64,000 nt of DNA from Pseudomonas fluorescens (GCF_018614655.1 NZ_JAGGOG010000011.1:186001-250000); one strand, 5' to 3'. Positions 16,614-25,856 are shown, counted from the stretch's first letter. Notes: generated by a model not told the origin, from the letters alone. Program-made: numbers and translations.

Positions 16614-17639
16614 TCAGCTCCCCTCACCCCCATGGGCCTCTTCAAAGAAATAATCCTTCCAACTGCCCGCCTTGTTCTTCAACACCCCCAGCTCCTGCAG
16701 TTTCTCGGCGTAGATAAAGGTGCGCTGGGGCACGATGGTGAAGTCGATTTCCGGGTCTTCGACGATTTTCTCCACCAGCGGCAATGGCAGTTTCGATTGC
16801 TCGACACGGATATAAGCCTGGGCCGCCGCCGGCTTGTCAGCCTTGATGATCTGCTCGGCTTCGGCCAGGGCGTCATAAAACGCCTTGTAGGTCTTCGGGT
16901 TTTCGTCGTGGAACTTCTGTGTGGTGTACAGCACGTTGAACGTGGCCTGGCCGCCGAGGATGTCGTAGGAACTGAGCACCTTGTGCACCTTGGGATTCAA
17001 CAATTCCTGGTACTGGAACGGCGGGCTGGAAAAGTGCGCGTTGATCTCCGAACCGCCGGCAATCAGGGCCGCCGTCGCATCCGGGTGTGCCAGGCTGATG
17101 GAGATGTCGTCGAATTTCTTGTACTGGTCATTGCCAAATTGCTTGGCCGTCTCGATTTGCAGCGTGCGCGACTGGAAACCCACACCGGCAGCTGGCACGG
17201 CGATACGGTCCTTTTCGGTAAAGTCCTTGAGGCTCTTCACGTTCGGGTTGTTGGTCAGCAGGTAGTTGGGCATCGAGCCCAGGGAAGCAATGGCCTTGAC
17301 GTTCTGTTTGCCCTTGGTGCGGTCCCACAGGGTGAGCATCGGCGGCACGCCTGCCGACACCACGTCCAGTGCACCGGCCAACAGTGATTCATTCATCGCG
17401 GTGGCGCCGGAGATGCTGTTCCACTCCACCTGGATATCCAGGCCCTGCGCCTTGCCCTGCTTCTCGATGAGGTGCTGGTCACGCACCACATCGAGGATCA
17501 GGTAACCGATGCCAAACTGCTGGGCAATGCTGATCTTGCCTTCGGCCTGGGCACCGGGGCTGAGCAGTGCGCTGATGGCAGCAAGGGAAGTGGTCAGGAG
17601 GGTCAGCGCGGAACGCTTGAAGGGAATGGCCGGTTTCAT
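16614..17639 (-). CDS. Orphan ABC substrate-binding protein (SsuA/TauA/NMT1 type)
   Basis: 341 residues with a signal peptide (about 1-32, ending PGAQA). The periplasmic NMT1/SsuA-like pattern is clear: AQQFGIGYLILDVVRDQHLIEK, NESLLAGALDVVSAGVPPML, DRIAVPAAGVGFQSRTLQIE. Ligands of this class are alkanesulfonates, taurine, nitrate or pyrimidine precursors. No permease or ATPase gene accompanies it, so it must use components encoded elsewhere or serve as a receptor. It is convergent with the AraC gene, the stops being one base apart. Confidence 0.88.
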   Translation of the reverse strand: MKPAIPFKRSALTLLTTSLAAISALLSPGAQAEGKISIAQQFGIGYLILDVVRDQHLIEKQGKAQGLDIQVEWNSISGATAMNESLLAGALDVVSAGVPPMLTLWDRTKGKQNVKAIASLGSMPNYLLTNNPNVKSLKDFTEKDRIAVPAAGVGFQSRTLQIETAKQFGNDQYKKFDDISISLAHPDATAALIAGGSEINAHFSSPPFQYQELLNPKVHKVLSSYDILGGQATFNVLYTTQKFHDENPKTYKAFYDALAEAEQIIKADKPAAAQAYIRVEQSKLPLPLVEKIVEDPEIDFTIVPQRTFIYAEKLQELGVLKNKAGSWKDYFFEEAHGGEGS

Positions 17640-17848
17640 GAGGGATCTGTCGTGAGGTCGAGAAGGCCCACGAGAGTAATGACCAATCCTGAGACCGGAA
17701 AAGAATATCGGGATCTATTGATATTCAATAAAGAGCGACAACCTTCAGCACCCCCCTGCCCCCCTGACGCAAAAACTACCCGCACGCGCCTTTCGGCTGG
17801 TATGGTGCCGCGCTTGAAAAAACCACCGACTTTGCAAGGAATAGGACG

Positions 17849-18280
17849 TTGAACACTGACGAAAAAATGACCGGGGACCTGTTTGAAGTGGACAAGCGCC
17901 TGTCGCTCAAGCCCGTGGTGGATTTCAACAGCTATCTGATTGCCGCCTTCGCCGCAGGTCCCTGCGCCTGTGTACGTTGCGTGGCCAGTAGCGGCGACGA
18001 GACTGGTTACGACTTTCAGCACACCTTCGACTTCCAGGGCCAGACGGCCAACCGTCGCTTCGCCTCCACTGCGGGCAGCGATGTGCTGCTGATGCTGAAA
18101 AAAGCCTGGCTGTCGTACACCAAAGCCGAACTGCCCCTGAGCGGCACCCTGGTGCTGGCGACGGTGAAGGAGTTTGTGGAGCCGCAGTTGCACAAGCGGT
18201 TGTTGCCGCTGCTGGTGGCGAGTGGGTTGGTGAAGGATGTGGATGGAGATTTGCAGATCCAGCCGCAAGCGGCGGGTTGA
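17849..18280 (+). CDS. Hypothetical protein with CxCxxC cluster
   Basis: 143 residues, start taken as TTG 17849 behind AAGGAATAGGA; ATG 17867 is the alternative (137 residues). Not recognised. Visible: a cysteine cluster GPCACVRC near residues 38-43, and otherwise mixed alpha/beta composition without signal peptide or membrane segment. Codon use is normal for the genome. The cysteines could bind metal, but no second cluster is present. Confidence 0.65.
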   Translation: MNTDEKMTGDLFEVDKRLSLKPVVDFNSYLIAAFAAGPCACVRCVASSGDETGYDFQHTFDFQGQTANRRFASTAGSDVLLMLKKAWLSYTKAELPLSGTLVLATVKEFVEPQLHKRLLPLLVASGLVKDVDGDLQIQPQAAG

Positions 18281-18374
18281 TAGACCCGCGACCTGCGATG
18301 GTCATCTATTGAATCCACCGAAAACCCTGAAACTGTTTGTAAGCGGCCCCAGGCGGCGGTCCTGCGGCCCGCAT

Positions 18375-18404
18375 CGCAGCCTCGTGCCTCGGCAGCGGCT
18401 ACAG
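18375..18404. repeat. Single REP half (GCAGCCTCGTGCCTCGG family)
   Basis: Matches the right half of the REPIN at 37107-37209. A degenerate left part may begin near 18340. Confidence 0.7.
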
Positions 18405-19739
18405 AGGAGCGGTGTGACCCAACTCCCCTCGCCCATCCACAGGCGTTACCACCGCACTGCCACTGGCGACAAAATCTTCCTTGCGCAAAATCACCAGGGC
18501 GATCAGCGATACCACACCCGTGCCGACATAAAAGTACCAGGGCGACGTGATGTCGCCGGTGGCCTTGATCAGCCAGGTGGAGATCAGCGGTGCACTGCCA
18601 CCGAACACCGCCACCGGGACGTTGTAGGCCACGGCAATCCCGGTGGAGCGGATGCGTGTGGGCAGCAGTTCACTCATCAGCGCGTACGTTGAGGAGGCAT
18701 ACAGTCCGAACAGGATCGCCACCGCCATCAGCGGGAAGAAGAACGAGCTGGTCGTCGCCGTCGGGGCCGACTTGAACAGCCAAAACATCGCCAACGTGGC
18801 CAGCGTACCGACCACCAGCAAGAACGGCTTACGCCCGTACTTGTCGGTGAACGCGCCGCCAAACGGCATCACAAAAGCCGCCGAGAAGCTGGCGACAAAC
18901 ACGTAAAGCAATGTGGTGCCGCTGTCGAACTTGAGGATTTTCGCCATGTAGGTCGAGGCGAAGGTCAGTACCAGATAGAAGATCGAGCTGTGCAAGGTGA
19001 TGATGAAGAACACCAGGGCAATCGCCCGTTTCCACTGCCAGACTTCACGCAGTGGTGCCCGGGAGGTCTGCCCTGCGCGCTGCAAGGCGAGGAATTCGGG
19101 GCTGTCTTCGAGCTTGAGGCGGATGTACATGGAGATCATGCCCAAGGGCGCGGCGATCAGAAACGGAATGCGCCAGGCCCACTCTTGCATCAGCTCGGCG
19201 CCGAGGATCCAGGTCATGCCGTTGGCCACTGCGCCCCCTACCAGCAGGCCGAGTACCGCCGTCACCATCAGCCAGCAGGTGGCGAATCCACGTCGACCGG
19301 GGCCGGCGTATTCGGAGATGAAGCTCGTCACCGTGCCAATTTCACCACCCGCCGAGAAGCCCTGCACGCAACGCACCAATACCAACAGGATGGGCGCGGC
19401 GATCCCAATACTGGCGTAGGTCGGCAACAAGCCCAGCAGGCACGTCGAACCGGTCATCATCACCAGCACGGTGATCAGGGTTTTGCGTCGGCCGATCTTG
19501 TCCGCCAGCGGGCCGAAGAACAGCCCACCCAGAGGTCGGATGAAAAAACTCAGGGCAAACGCGGCAAAACTCGCCAGCAGGCTGGTGGTGGGGTCGTCGG
19601 AAACGAAGAATGCCTGGCCGATATACACGGCGAGAAAACCGTAGACGCCGTAGTCGTACCACTCGATCAGGTGGCCGGAGGTGGCACCGATAAACGCACG
19701 GCGCCGCTTGCGGGCCGTGTCTTGCTGTTGAATGCCCAT
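18399..19739 (-). CDS. MFS metabolite:H+ symporter (MHS family)
   Basis: 446 residues; AGGAG precedes ATG 19739. Twelve hydrophobic segments; MHS hallmarks IEWYDYGVYGFLAVYI near the N-terminus, FFGPLADKIGRRKTL in loop 2-3, VQGFSAGGEIGTVTSF in segment 4, and TDKYGRKPFL in the second half. Family members import organic acids (shikimate, 2-oxoglutarate, proline betaine). Its position as last gene of the thiolase / acyl-CoA ligase operon (40-bp gap) points to import of a carboxylic acid that is then activated with CoA. Confidence 0.9.
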   Translation of the reverse strand: MGIQQQDTARKRRRAFIGATSGHLIEWYDYGVYGFLAVYIGQAFFVSDDPTTSLLASFAAFALSFFIRPLGGLFFGPLADKIGRRKTLITVLVMMTGSTCLLGLLPTYASIGIAAPILLVLVRCVQGFSAGGEIGTVTSFISEYAGPGRRGFATCWLMVTAVLGLLVGGAVANGMTWILGAELMQEWAWRIPFLIAAPLGMISMYIRLKLEDSPEFLALQRAGQTSRAPLREVWQWKRAIALVFFIITLHSSIFYLVLTFASTYMAKILKFDSGTTLLYVFVASFSAAFVMPFGGAFTDKYGRKPFLLVVGTLATLAMFWLFKSAPTATTSSFFFPLMAVAILFGLYASSTYALMSELLPTRIRSTGIAVAYNVPVAVFGGSAPLISTWLIKATGDITSPWYFYVGTGVVSLIALVILRKEDFVASGSAVVTPVDGRGELGHTAPL

Positions 19740-19779
19740 CTAGAGGACTCCTGTCTGATGTCTGTCCATGGAAAACGCT

Positions 19780-21312
19780 TCAGGGAACGGCGGTAACGCT
19801 CGTGTCTTTCAACCACTGCCGCAATTCGGTCTTGAGCACCTTGCCGTAGCTGTTCTTCGGCAAGTCGCTACGAAACAGGTACTTCTTGGGTTTTTTAAAC
19901 GAGGCCATGCGCTCGATAAACCAGGCATTGAGCAGCGCTTCATTGAGCGCCTGTGCGTCCCGGGAAACCACGAAGGCTACCACTGACTCGCCCCACTGCG
20001 TATCCGGTTCACCAACCACGCAGACTTCAAACACATCCGGGTGCTGCGCCAGCACTTCCTCGACTTCCCGCGGGTACACATTGCTGCCGCCGGTGATGAT
20101 CACATCCTTGGAGCGGTCGGTGAGTGTCAGGTAGCCGGCCGGGTCCATAAAGCCGATGTCGCCGGTCAGTAACCAGCCCTCTACCAGCGTTTGGCGGGAA
20201 GCGGTTTCGTTATGCCAATAACCCTGCATCACGGTGGCGCCACGCACGGCGATTTCTCCGCGCTCGCCGCATGGCGCAGGGTGATGGTTGGCATCCAGGA
20301 TGCGGATTTCCACACAGGATTGCGCCTGGCCAACAGACGCCGCCAGCGTGGGCCAATCAGACCGTTGCCGGTCGGCGATCAGCTCACGGGGCAAGACGCT
20401 GATGGTCATCGGGCTCTCGCCCTGGCCATAGATCTGCACCAGGCGCGGGCCGAAGGTGTCCACGGCATCCCTCAGGTCGGCCAGGTACATCGGGCCACCG
20501 CCGTAGACGATGGTCTTGATCCCCTCGCCTGCGTATCCCTGGCGACGCGCCTGTTCCACCATGCGTTTGACCATGGTCGGCGCGGCGAACAACGAGACAT
20601 TGCCCAGTTCCGCCGCCAGCCCGAACAGTTCGGCGGCATCAAAACCACAGGACTCTGGGACCACATGGCGAGCGCCGCAGCGCACATGAATAAAGTTGTA
20701 GAGACCGGCGCCATGGGACATCGGCGCGGCATACACCGCGGCGTCCTCGGCGCTGACCGGGTCCACGTCCGTGGCGTAGCACAGCGACATGGCGATCAGG
20801 TTGCCGTGGGACAACATCACGCCCTTGGACCGCCCGGTGGTGCCGGAGGTGTAGAACAGCCAGGCCAGGTCGTGGTCCTGACGAACGCAGGGGTATTCCA
20901 ATCCCAAACTGCTGGCGATAGCCGGCTGCGCCCGTCCGTCCAGCTCGCGACACCCGGCAGGCAAACCCAGGGATGAAAACACCTGGCCGCCGTCGGTGAA
21001 GATCAACCGGGCCTCGGCGTTTTCGGCAATCCAGGCGGCTTCGCCAGGGTGCAGTTTGCTGTTGACCGGCACCGCCACCGCGCCGACCCACCAAATGGCG
21101 TAGAGCAATTCCAGGTATTCACAACAGTTCTTCATCAACAGCGCCACGTGGTCGCCCGGCACGATGCCGTGAGCGTCCATCAGGTGCGCGGCACGTTGAC
21201 GAACGCGGGTGGCAAAGGTGGCGTAGTCGGCGACTTGGCGGGCGCCTTCAAACAGCGCCGGGCGGTGCGGATAGCGGCGGCTGGTATCGTGCAGCCAATT
21301 GGCGATATTCAT
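19780..21312 (-). CDS. Acyl-CoA synthetase (AMP-binding superfamily)
   Basis: 510 residues. AMP-binding signature YTSGTTGRSKG with following LSHGNL, A5-type IYGQGESPM, A7/A8 GWLLTGDIGFMDPAGY and DRSKDVIITGGSNVYPREVE, and the catalytic lysine region KNSYGKVLK near the end. The enzyme makes acyl-AMP and then acyl-CoA from a carboxylic acid. The acid is unknown; the residue after the P-loop and the malonate/benzoate-like layout suggest a short or aromatic acid but do not settle it. The start lies 2 bp after the thiolase stop, so the two are translationally coupled. Confidence 0.92.
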   Translation of the reverse strand: MNIANWLHDTSRRYPHRPALFEGARQVADYATFATRVRQRAAHLMDAHGIVPGDHVALLMKNCCEYLELLYAIWWVGAVAVPVNSKLHPGEAAWIAENAEARLIFTDGGQVFSSLGLPAGCRELDGRAQPAIASSLGLEYPCVRQDHDLAWLFYTSGTTGRSKGVMLSHGNLIAMSLCYATDVDPVSAEDAAVYAAPMSHGAGLYNFIHVRCGARHVVPESCGFDAAELFGLAAELGNVSLFAAPTMVKRMVEQARRQGYAGEGIKTIVYGGGPMYLADLRDAVDTFGPRLVQIYGQGESPMTISVLPRELIADRQRSDWPTLAASVGQAQSCVEIRILDANHHPAPCGERGEIAVRGATVMQGYWHNETASRQTLVEGWLLTGDIGFMDPAGYLTLTDRSKDVIITGGSNVYPREVEEVLAQHPDVFEVCVVGEPDTQWGESVVAFVVSRDAQALNEALLNAWFIERMASFKKPKKYLFRSDLPKNSYGKVLKTELRQWLKDTSVTAVP

Positions 21313-21314
21313 CC

Positions 21315-22493
21315 TCAGCTCCGGCGTACTTGCAGCACCGAGGCATAGCTGGCGACCGCCATCCCGCCCATATTGAACACCAGGCCAAACTCGGGGTTGG
21401 GCACCGACAGACCAATGGGCTCCCCCGTCAATTGACGAAACGCCAGGGCATGCATCGAGACCCCGGTGGCGCCCACCGGATGCCCTTTGGCCTTAAGTCC
21501 GCCGGACAGGTTCACCGGCAAGCGCCCGCCAGCGCGCACTACACCGGAATCCAGCGCCCGATGCCCTTCGCCCTTGGGCGCCAGGCCCATGGCTTCGTAG
21601 ATCAGCAGTTCGGCGATGGTGAAGCAGTCGTGGACCTCGGCAAAACTCAGGTCTGCCAGGGTCACATTGGCCCCGCGCAAGGCCGAGTGAATCGCCCGCT
21701 GCGGGCCGTCAAAGGCGAGGATGTCGCGCTGGGCAATCGGCAGGAAATCATTGACCTGAGTCATCGACCGAATCTGCACGTCACGCCGAAACAGCCGGGC
21801 ACGCTTGGGCGAGGCCAGGATGATGGCGGCGGCACCGTCGCTGATCAATGAACAATCCGTCAGGCGCAGAGAGTCCGCCACATACGGGTTGCTCTGGGAA
21901 ACGTTGTTGCAATGTTCGAAATCCATGACCTTGCGCATCTGCGCCAAAGGATTGGCCATGGCATTGGAATGGTTCTTGGTGGCGATGGCCGCCATCGAGG
22001 CCATCGGGCAGTGGTAGCGTTCGGCGTACTGCCGCGCGGCCATGCCGAACAACTGCGGGAAACTCAAACCGGCTTCAGCCGCATCGTTCTGATAGCCGGC
22101 GCCGGCCAGCGCCCGGGTGACCTCGGCGGTGGAGTTACCGGTCATTTTTTCCGCACCCACCACCAGTACCAGTTCGGCTGAACCGGAGAGAATCGCGTTG
22201 ATTCCCGCCTGAATCGCCGCCGAACCCGAGGCACAGGCGTTCTCACAACGGGTGGCCGGTTTGAACCGCAGGCCGGGATCGGCTTGCAACATCAGCGAGG
22301 CAGGAAAACCGTCAGGGACCATCCCCGAGTTGAAGTGCCCAAGAAACAGCGCATCGATCTCCGAGGCGTCAATGGCCGCGTCCGCCAGGGCCTCGCGGGT
22401 AACCTGGACGATCAGGTCTTCCAGCTTGGCACCGTCCAGGCGACCAAAACGGGAGTGACCGGCAGCAACAATCGATACGCAATCAACAGGCAT
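21315..22493 (-). CDS. Thiolase-like acyltransferase (SCP-x type)
   Basis: 392 residues. Nucleophile cysteine in RCENACASGSAAI, HDCF motif in FAEVHDCFTIAE, and the GHPVGATG histidine motif near the C-terminus. The VHDCFTIAE variant places it with the SCP-x/sterol-type thiolases, which act on branched or cyclic beta-keto acyl-CoA rather than in the FadA system. It is the first gene of the thiolase-ligase-transporter operon. Together these imply catabolism of an imported acid by CoA activation and thiolytic cleavage, but dehydrogenase and hydratase steps are not encoded here. Confidence 0.9.
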   Translation of the reverse strand: MPVDCVSIVAAGHSRFGRLDGAKLEDLIVQVTREALADAAIDASEIDALFLGHFNSGMVPDGFPASLMLQADPGLRFKPATRCENACASGSAAIQAGINAILSGSAELVLVVGAEKMTGNSTAEVTRALAGAGYQNDAAEAGLSFPQLFGMAARQYAERYHCPMASMAAIATKNHSNAMANPLAQMRKVMDFEHCNNVSQSNPYVADSLRLTDCSLISDGAAAIILASPKRARLFRRDVQIRSMTQVNDFLPIAQRDILAFDGPQRAIHSALRGANVTLADLSFAEVHDCFTIAELLIYEAMGLAPKGEGHRALDSGVVRAGGRLPVNLSGGLKAKGHPVGATGVSMHALAFRQLTGEPIGLSVPNPEFGLVFNMGGMAVASYASVLQVRRS

Positions 22494-22569
22494 GTTTAAT
22501 TTCTTCTTCTCTTGGCTCGAACTTTCCCTACAATGAACTACCGTGCCAATTTCCCGCTAGTTCGTGCAA

Positions 22570-22589
22570 CTACTTACAAGGGTAAGTAG
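22570..22589. promoter_or_regulatory. Perfect inverted repeat between thiolase operon and LuxR gene
   Basis: CTACTTAC-AAGG-GTAAGTAG, an 8-bp perfect dyad with 4-bp spacer in the 152-bp divergent gap, 57 bp before the LuxR ATG and 77 bp before the thiolase ATG. This size and symmetry suit a LuxR-type HTH dimer. No terminator-like T-run follows. Confidence 0.55.
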
Positions 22590-22645
22590 CCGCTGCGACA
22601 GTCGGTGTTCGCCATGGCCGGATTCAACCTGAGGCAGGATGCCCA

Positions 22646-23218
22646 ATGACCGTCTTTGCACAACAACTCCAAGACATCGAATGCCTGGCGTTCAAGGTGT
22701 CACCCGCCCCGCAGCTGATCACCAGCCACCGGATGATGCTCGACTGCAATGAAGCCTTCCTGCAGCTGTTCGGCTATCAGCGCGACGAGCTGCTCAATCA
22801 GTTGACCCTGCTGATCTACCCCTCCCAGGCGGACTACCAGGCCATCGGCAAGCGCAGTCTCGACTGGTTGCACAACAGCCCCAGCGACTCCTATTCCGAT
22901 GAGCGCTTCATGCAACACAAGAACGGCGAGGTGTTCTGGGCCAAGTCCCATGGCTACACCCTGACCCCGGACGACCCGTTCAAGCTGATGGTCTGGCACT
23001 TCGAACGCCTGAACCGTACGCACCACGCCACCGGTGACCTCACGCCCCGGGAGCGGGAAATCGCGATGCTTATCGTCAACGGACTCAAGTCCAAGGAAAT
23101 CGCCAAGCAACTGGAAATCTCCCACCGCACCGTGGAAGTCCACCGGGCGCGCTTGATGAAGAAAATGCAGGCGAAAAATATTGTCGAACTGGTGTCGAAG
23201 ATCATTTTTGTCAGTTGA
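22646..23218 (+). CDS. PAS-domain LuxR-family regulator
   Basis: 190 residues. Residues 20-120 form a PAS domain (MMLDCNEAFLQLFGYQRDEL, HKNGEVFWAKSHGYTLT), and residues 128-190 a LuxR/FixJ HTH (LTPREREIAMLIVNGLKSKE, ISHRTVEVHRARLMKKM). There is no receiver domain, so activity is probably set by a ligand bound in PAS. It is divergent from the thiolase operon and followed by the decarboxylase gene 131 bp downstream; either could be the target. Confidence 0.9.
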   Translation: MTVFAQQLQDIECLAFKVSPAPQLITSHRMMLDCNEAFLQLFGYQRDELLNQLTLLIYPSQADYQAIGKRSLDWLHNSPSDSYSDERFMQHKNGEVFWAKSHGYTLTPDDPFKLMVWHFERLNRTHHATGDLTPREREIAMLIVNGLKSKEIAKQLEISHRTVEVHRARLMKKMQAKNIVELVSKIIFVS

Positions 23219-23349
23219 GCATGGGCGCTTATGCACCCTTGTCTGGGCCATTTATAGCCAACGATTACAACCCCCGGGTCCTGCGGTAGCTACGCTGAAC
23301 TTCGCTTAAACGGAGTTCTCGCAAGCGTCTATCTTAAAGGACTAACAAA

Positions 23350-24780
23350 ATGGCTCAATTCGATCGTTCCACCGCCTCGTCTAAACACCCGTCAACCCCG
23401 CCCCGTGTAGAGAGCACTCGATCCAACCTCCTCACCCTCGATAACGCCGGCCCCGTGCAGATGGGTTTCTGGGTGCCCAACCGGGTGTGGGCCACCGCCA
23501 AGTTCCTGGTGCCTCTGCGCGACTTCATCGCCGCCAAGAAGAAAGCCGGTACGCTCACGCCAATGCGCCCGCAACTCACCGAATTCAAGCACTGGGTGAC
23601 CACCAATAGCGTGTACCGCATGTGGGTGGTGTCGATGATCGACCAGTCCAATGCCTATGTCTTGACCCTGGACCCCGAGACCCTGGAACAGATCAAGGAC
23701 CAGGATGGCGACGCCGTGTGGATCAAGGACTACGACAGTTTCTTCGAGATCCTCAACGAGATTGTCACCACCTCCTCCTCGTTCAATGCCACGGCGCAGG
23801 TGGGAACGCCGATGAACGCCTTCCTCGCCATTTCCATGGCCACTGAAGCCGGCGTCGCGATGTTTCACGACGCGACGTTCAACCAGCAATTCAAGAAAGT
23901 GCTGGATACCTGGAACACCTTCCTCAAAAGCCCCGACTCCCTCGACAAACTGGACATCAGCGATCCCGAGAAAGAAGGCTCGTGGATTTCCAAAGCTGCC
24001 TGGGCCGCAGGCGTGTGGGACCAGATGGAGTGCGACCCCGAGCAGCCGGGTTATGGCTTCGATTCCTGGAACTCGTTTTTCATCCGAAAATTCGTGCCCG
24101 GTGCACGCCCTTTCCAGGGCGACCCACTGACCCAGATCGACATTGGTTGTGAGACCACGCCGTGGCAATACGAAAACACTATCGCCTTCGAGACCGACTT
24201 CTGGATCAAGGACGTCAACTATTCGCTGCTGGATCTTTTTGCCGGCCAGGCACAATGGGCAAAGCCGTTTGAAGGCGGCCAGATCTATCAGGGATTCTTG
24301 TCCGCCACCCACTACCACCGCTGGAACGCACCGCTGGACGGCACCATCCTGCGCTCATGGGTGCAACCGGGCACTTACTTCGCCCAACGCCCGGCTCAGG
24401 GTGAAGGTGAAGGCACTTGGGAAGGCACCGAGTCGCAGCCCTACCTGGGGCATGTGGCGGCTCGCGCTATCTTTATTTTCGAGCACGCCACCTGCGGCTA
24501 TGTGGCGCTGATCTGCATCGGCATGGTCGAGGTGTCGACCTGCATCATTGAACCGCAGTTTATCGTCAACGAAGGCAGTGCTCCGGTAGCGATTACTCGC
24601 GGCACGGAAATCGGCCACTTCGAGTTCGGTGGTTCGACCCACATGATGGTGTTCCAGAAAGATCGGGTGCGCCTTGAGCAATGGGCGATTGATGCGGTGG
24701 CCCACCAGAACGATCCTCAACCGACCGCCATGGGGACGGTGATTGCTACGGCGTTGGATACGCAAAAGAAAGGTCGCTAA
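23350..24780 (+). CDS. Phosphatidylserine-decarboxylase-family pyruvoyl decarboxylase (PsiD-like)
   Basis: 476 residues. The C-terminal 250 residues match the PSD catalytic fold: GFLSATHYHRWNAPLDG corresponds to the HYHR active-site histidine segment, and IGHFEFGGST near residue 430 corresponds to the LGST self-cleavage site, here GGST, where the serine becomes the pyruvoyl group. A long N-terminal region (to about residue 200) resembles the extra domain of PSD-related amino-acid decarboxylases such as fungal tryptophan decarboxylase PsiD. There is no membrane segment, unlike true PSD. The likely substrate is a free amino acid; which one is unknown. It is preceded by a PAS-LuxR regulator. Confidence 0.8.
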   Translation: MAQFDRSTASSKHPSTPPRVESTRSNLLTLDNAGPVQMGFWVPNRVWATAKFLVPLRDFIAAKKKAGTLTPMRPQLTEFKHWVTTNSVYRMWVVSMIDQSNAYVLTLDPETLEQIKDQDGDAVWIKDYDSFFEILNEIVTTSSSFNATAQVGTPMNAFLAISMATEAGVAMFHDATFNQQFKKVLDTWNTFLKSPDSLDKLDISDPEKEGSWISKAAWAAGVWDQMECDPEQPGYGFDSWNSFFIRKFVPGARPFQGDPLTQIDIGCETTPWQYENTIAFETDFWIKDVNYSLLDLFAGQAQWAKPFEGGQIYQGFLSATHYHRWNAPLDGTILRSWVQPGTYFAQRPAQGEGEGTWEGTESQPYLGHVAARAIFIFEHATCGYVALICIGMVEVSTCIIEPQFIVNEGSAPVAITRGTEIGHFEFGGSTHMMVFQKDRVRLEQWAIDAVAHQNDPQPTAMGTVIATALDTQKKGR

Positions 24781-24789
24781 CGATTCAAC

Positions 24790-24848
24790 TGTGGGAGTGG
24801 GTTTGTGTGGGAACGAGCAAGTCGAATCGTCGCACCACCGCTCCCACA
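24790..24848. repeat. REPIN-like element (TGTGGGAG family)
   Basis: TGTGGGAG at 24790-24797 and CTCCCACA at 24841-24848 bracket 43 nt, 10 bp after the decarboxylase stop. It may also act as the 3' end of that transcript. Confidence 0.75.
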
Positions 24849-24980
24849 TTTTGTTCTGCGGCGCTTAATTGATCAGCGGAAAAGTCATTGTATTGTTGTA
24901 ACTGCCAATGTTATGTTTCTAACAACATCAACAAATATGAAATCCAGATAACATTTGCTGTCACCCTTTTCGAGACCGTC

Positions 24981-25835
24981 ATGGACAAGAACAGCTTCCA
25001 ACTGACGCTGGAACAACAGTTCCCCACGCTGACGCCCACCGGTAAGCGCATTGCCACTTATCTGCTGGGCAATCTGCAGCAATTGCCGTTCGAGACCGCC
25101 GACAGCATCGCCCAGCAAGCCGGGACCACCGGCATTTCGGTAGGCCGCTTCTTGCGTACCCTGGGCTATCGCAACCTGGATGACGTCAAGCAAGGTTTAC
25201 GCGGCGACACACCAGCGTCGTGGTTGATCACTGACCGGCTAGGAGCCTTTCGCAACGAGAATGATCAGGAAGACGCCCTCGACCGCTCCCTGAACCGGGA
25301 AATCGAGGCCATCCAGCATGTTTATGGCCTGGCCCGCAGCCAGGCTTTCAACGCTATCGTGCAGCAGATTGTCGAGGCTGATGCCGTGTTTATCCTCGGC
25401 ATCCAGTCCACCCGCGGCATCCTCAGCGCCTTCCACAGCCACCTGGAATACATTCGGCCCAAGGTCTATTACGTCGATGGCCTATCGGGGATCTACGCCG
25501 AGACCCTGAACTCGGGTTTTGAAAAACCCTACGCGATCATTTCCGACTTCCGTGCCTACTCCGCCGTAACGCCGACGTTCTGTGAAACCGCCAACTTGCA
25601 CCAATTGCCGCTGGCCTTGATCACCGATCTGCAATGCCCCTGGGCCCGGGATTACGAGCTGGACCTGCTGCAACTGAAAACCGATGTAGGCCAGTTCTGG
25701 GATTCCCTGGCACCGCTGGCCTGCCTGTTCAACTTGATCGTCTCTGCTGTCGCCGAACAGTACGGCGAGCGCCTGGATGCGCGCCTGGCGAAAAACCGTG
25801 CCCTGCAACAGGCCTTCGGCCAGTTTGAATCCTGA
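24981..25835 (+). CDS. RpiR/MurR-family regulator (HTH + SIS)
   Basis: 284 residues from ATG 24981; the upstream open frame is Cys/Asn rich and not protein-like. N-terminal RpiR HTH (LTPTGKRIATYLLGNLQQLP, DSIAQQAGTTGISVGRFLRT), then a SIS domain (VFILGIQSTRGILSAFHSHL, ISDFRAYSAVTPTFCET) of the kind that binds sugar phosphates or related ligands. It sits 21 bp before ddpX in the same direction, so it probably controls the dipeptide operon, and its ligand may be a peptidoglycan-derived metabolite. The AT-rich 100 bp upstream contains GTTA-TGTTTC-TAAC within a longer GTTGT...ACAAC dyad, a possible operator. Confidence 0.88.
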   Translation: MDKNSFQLTLEQQFPTLTPTGKRIATYLLGNLQQLPFETADSIAQQAGTTGISVGRFLRTLGYRNLDDVKQGLRGDTPASWLITDRLGAFRNENDQEDALDRSLNREIEAIQHVYGLARSQAFNAIVQQIVEADAVFILGIQSTRGILSAFHSHLEYIRPKVYYVDGLSGIYAETLNSGFEKPYAIISDFRAYSAVTPTFCETANLHQLPLALITDLQCPWARDYELDLLQLKTDVGQFWDSLAPLACLFNLIVSAVAEQYGERLDARLAKNRALQQAFGQFES

Positions 25836-25856
25836 CCCTTGAGAGGATGTGTTTGC

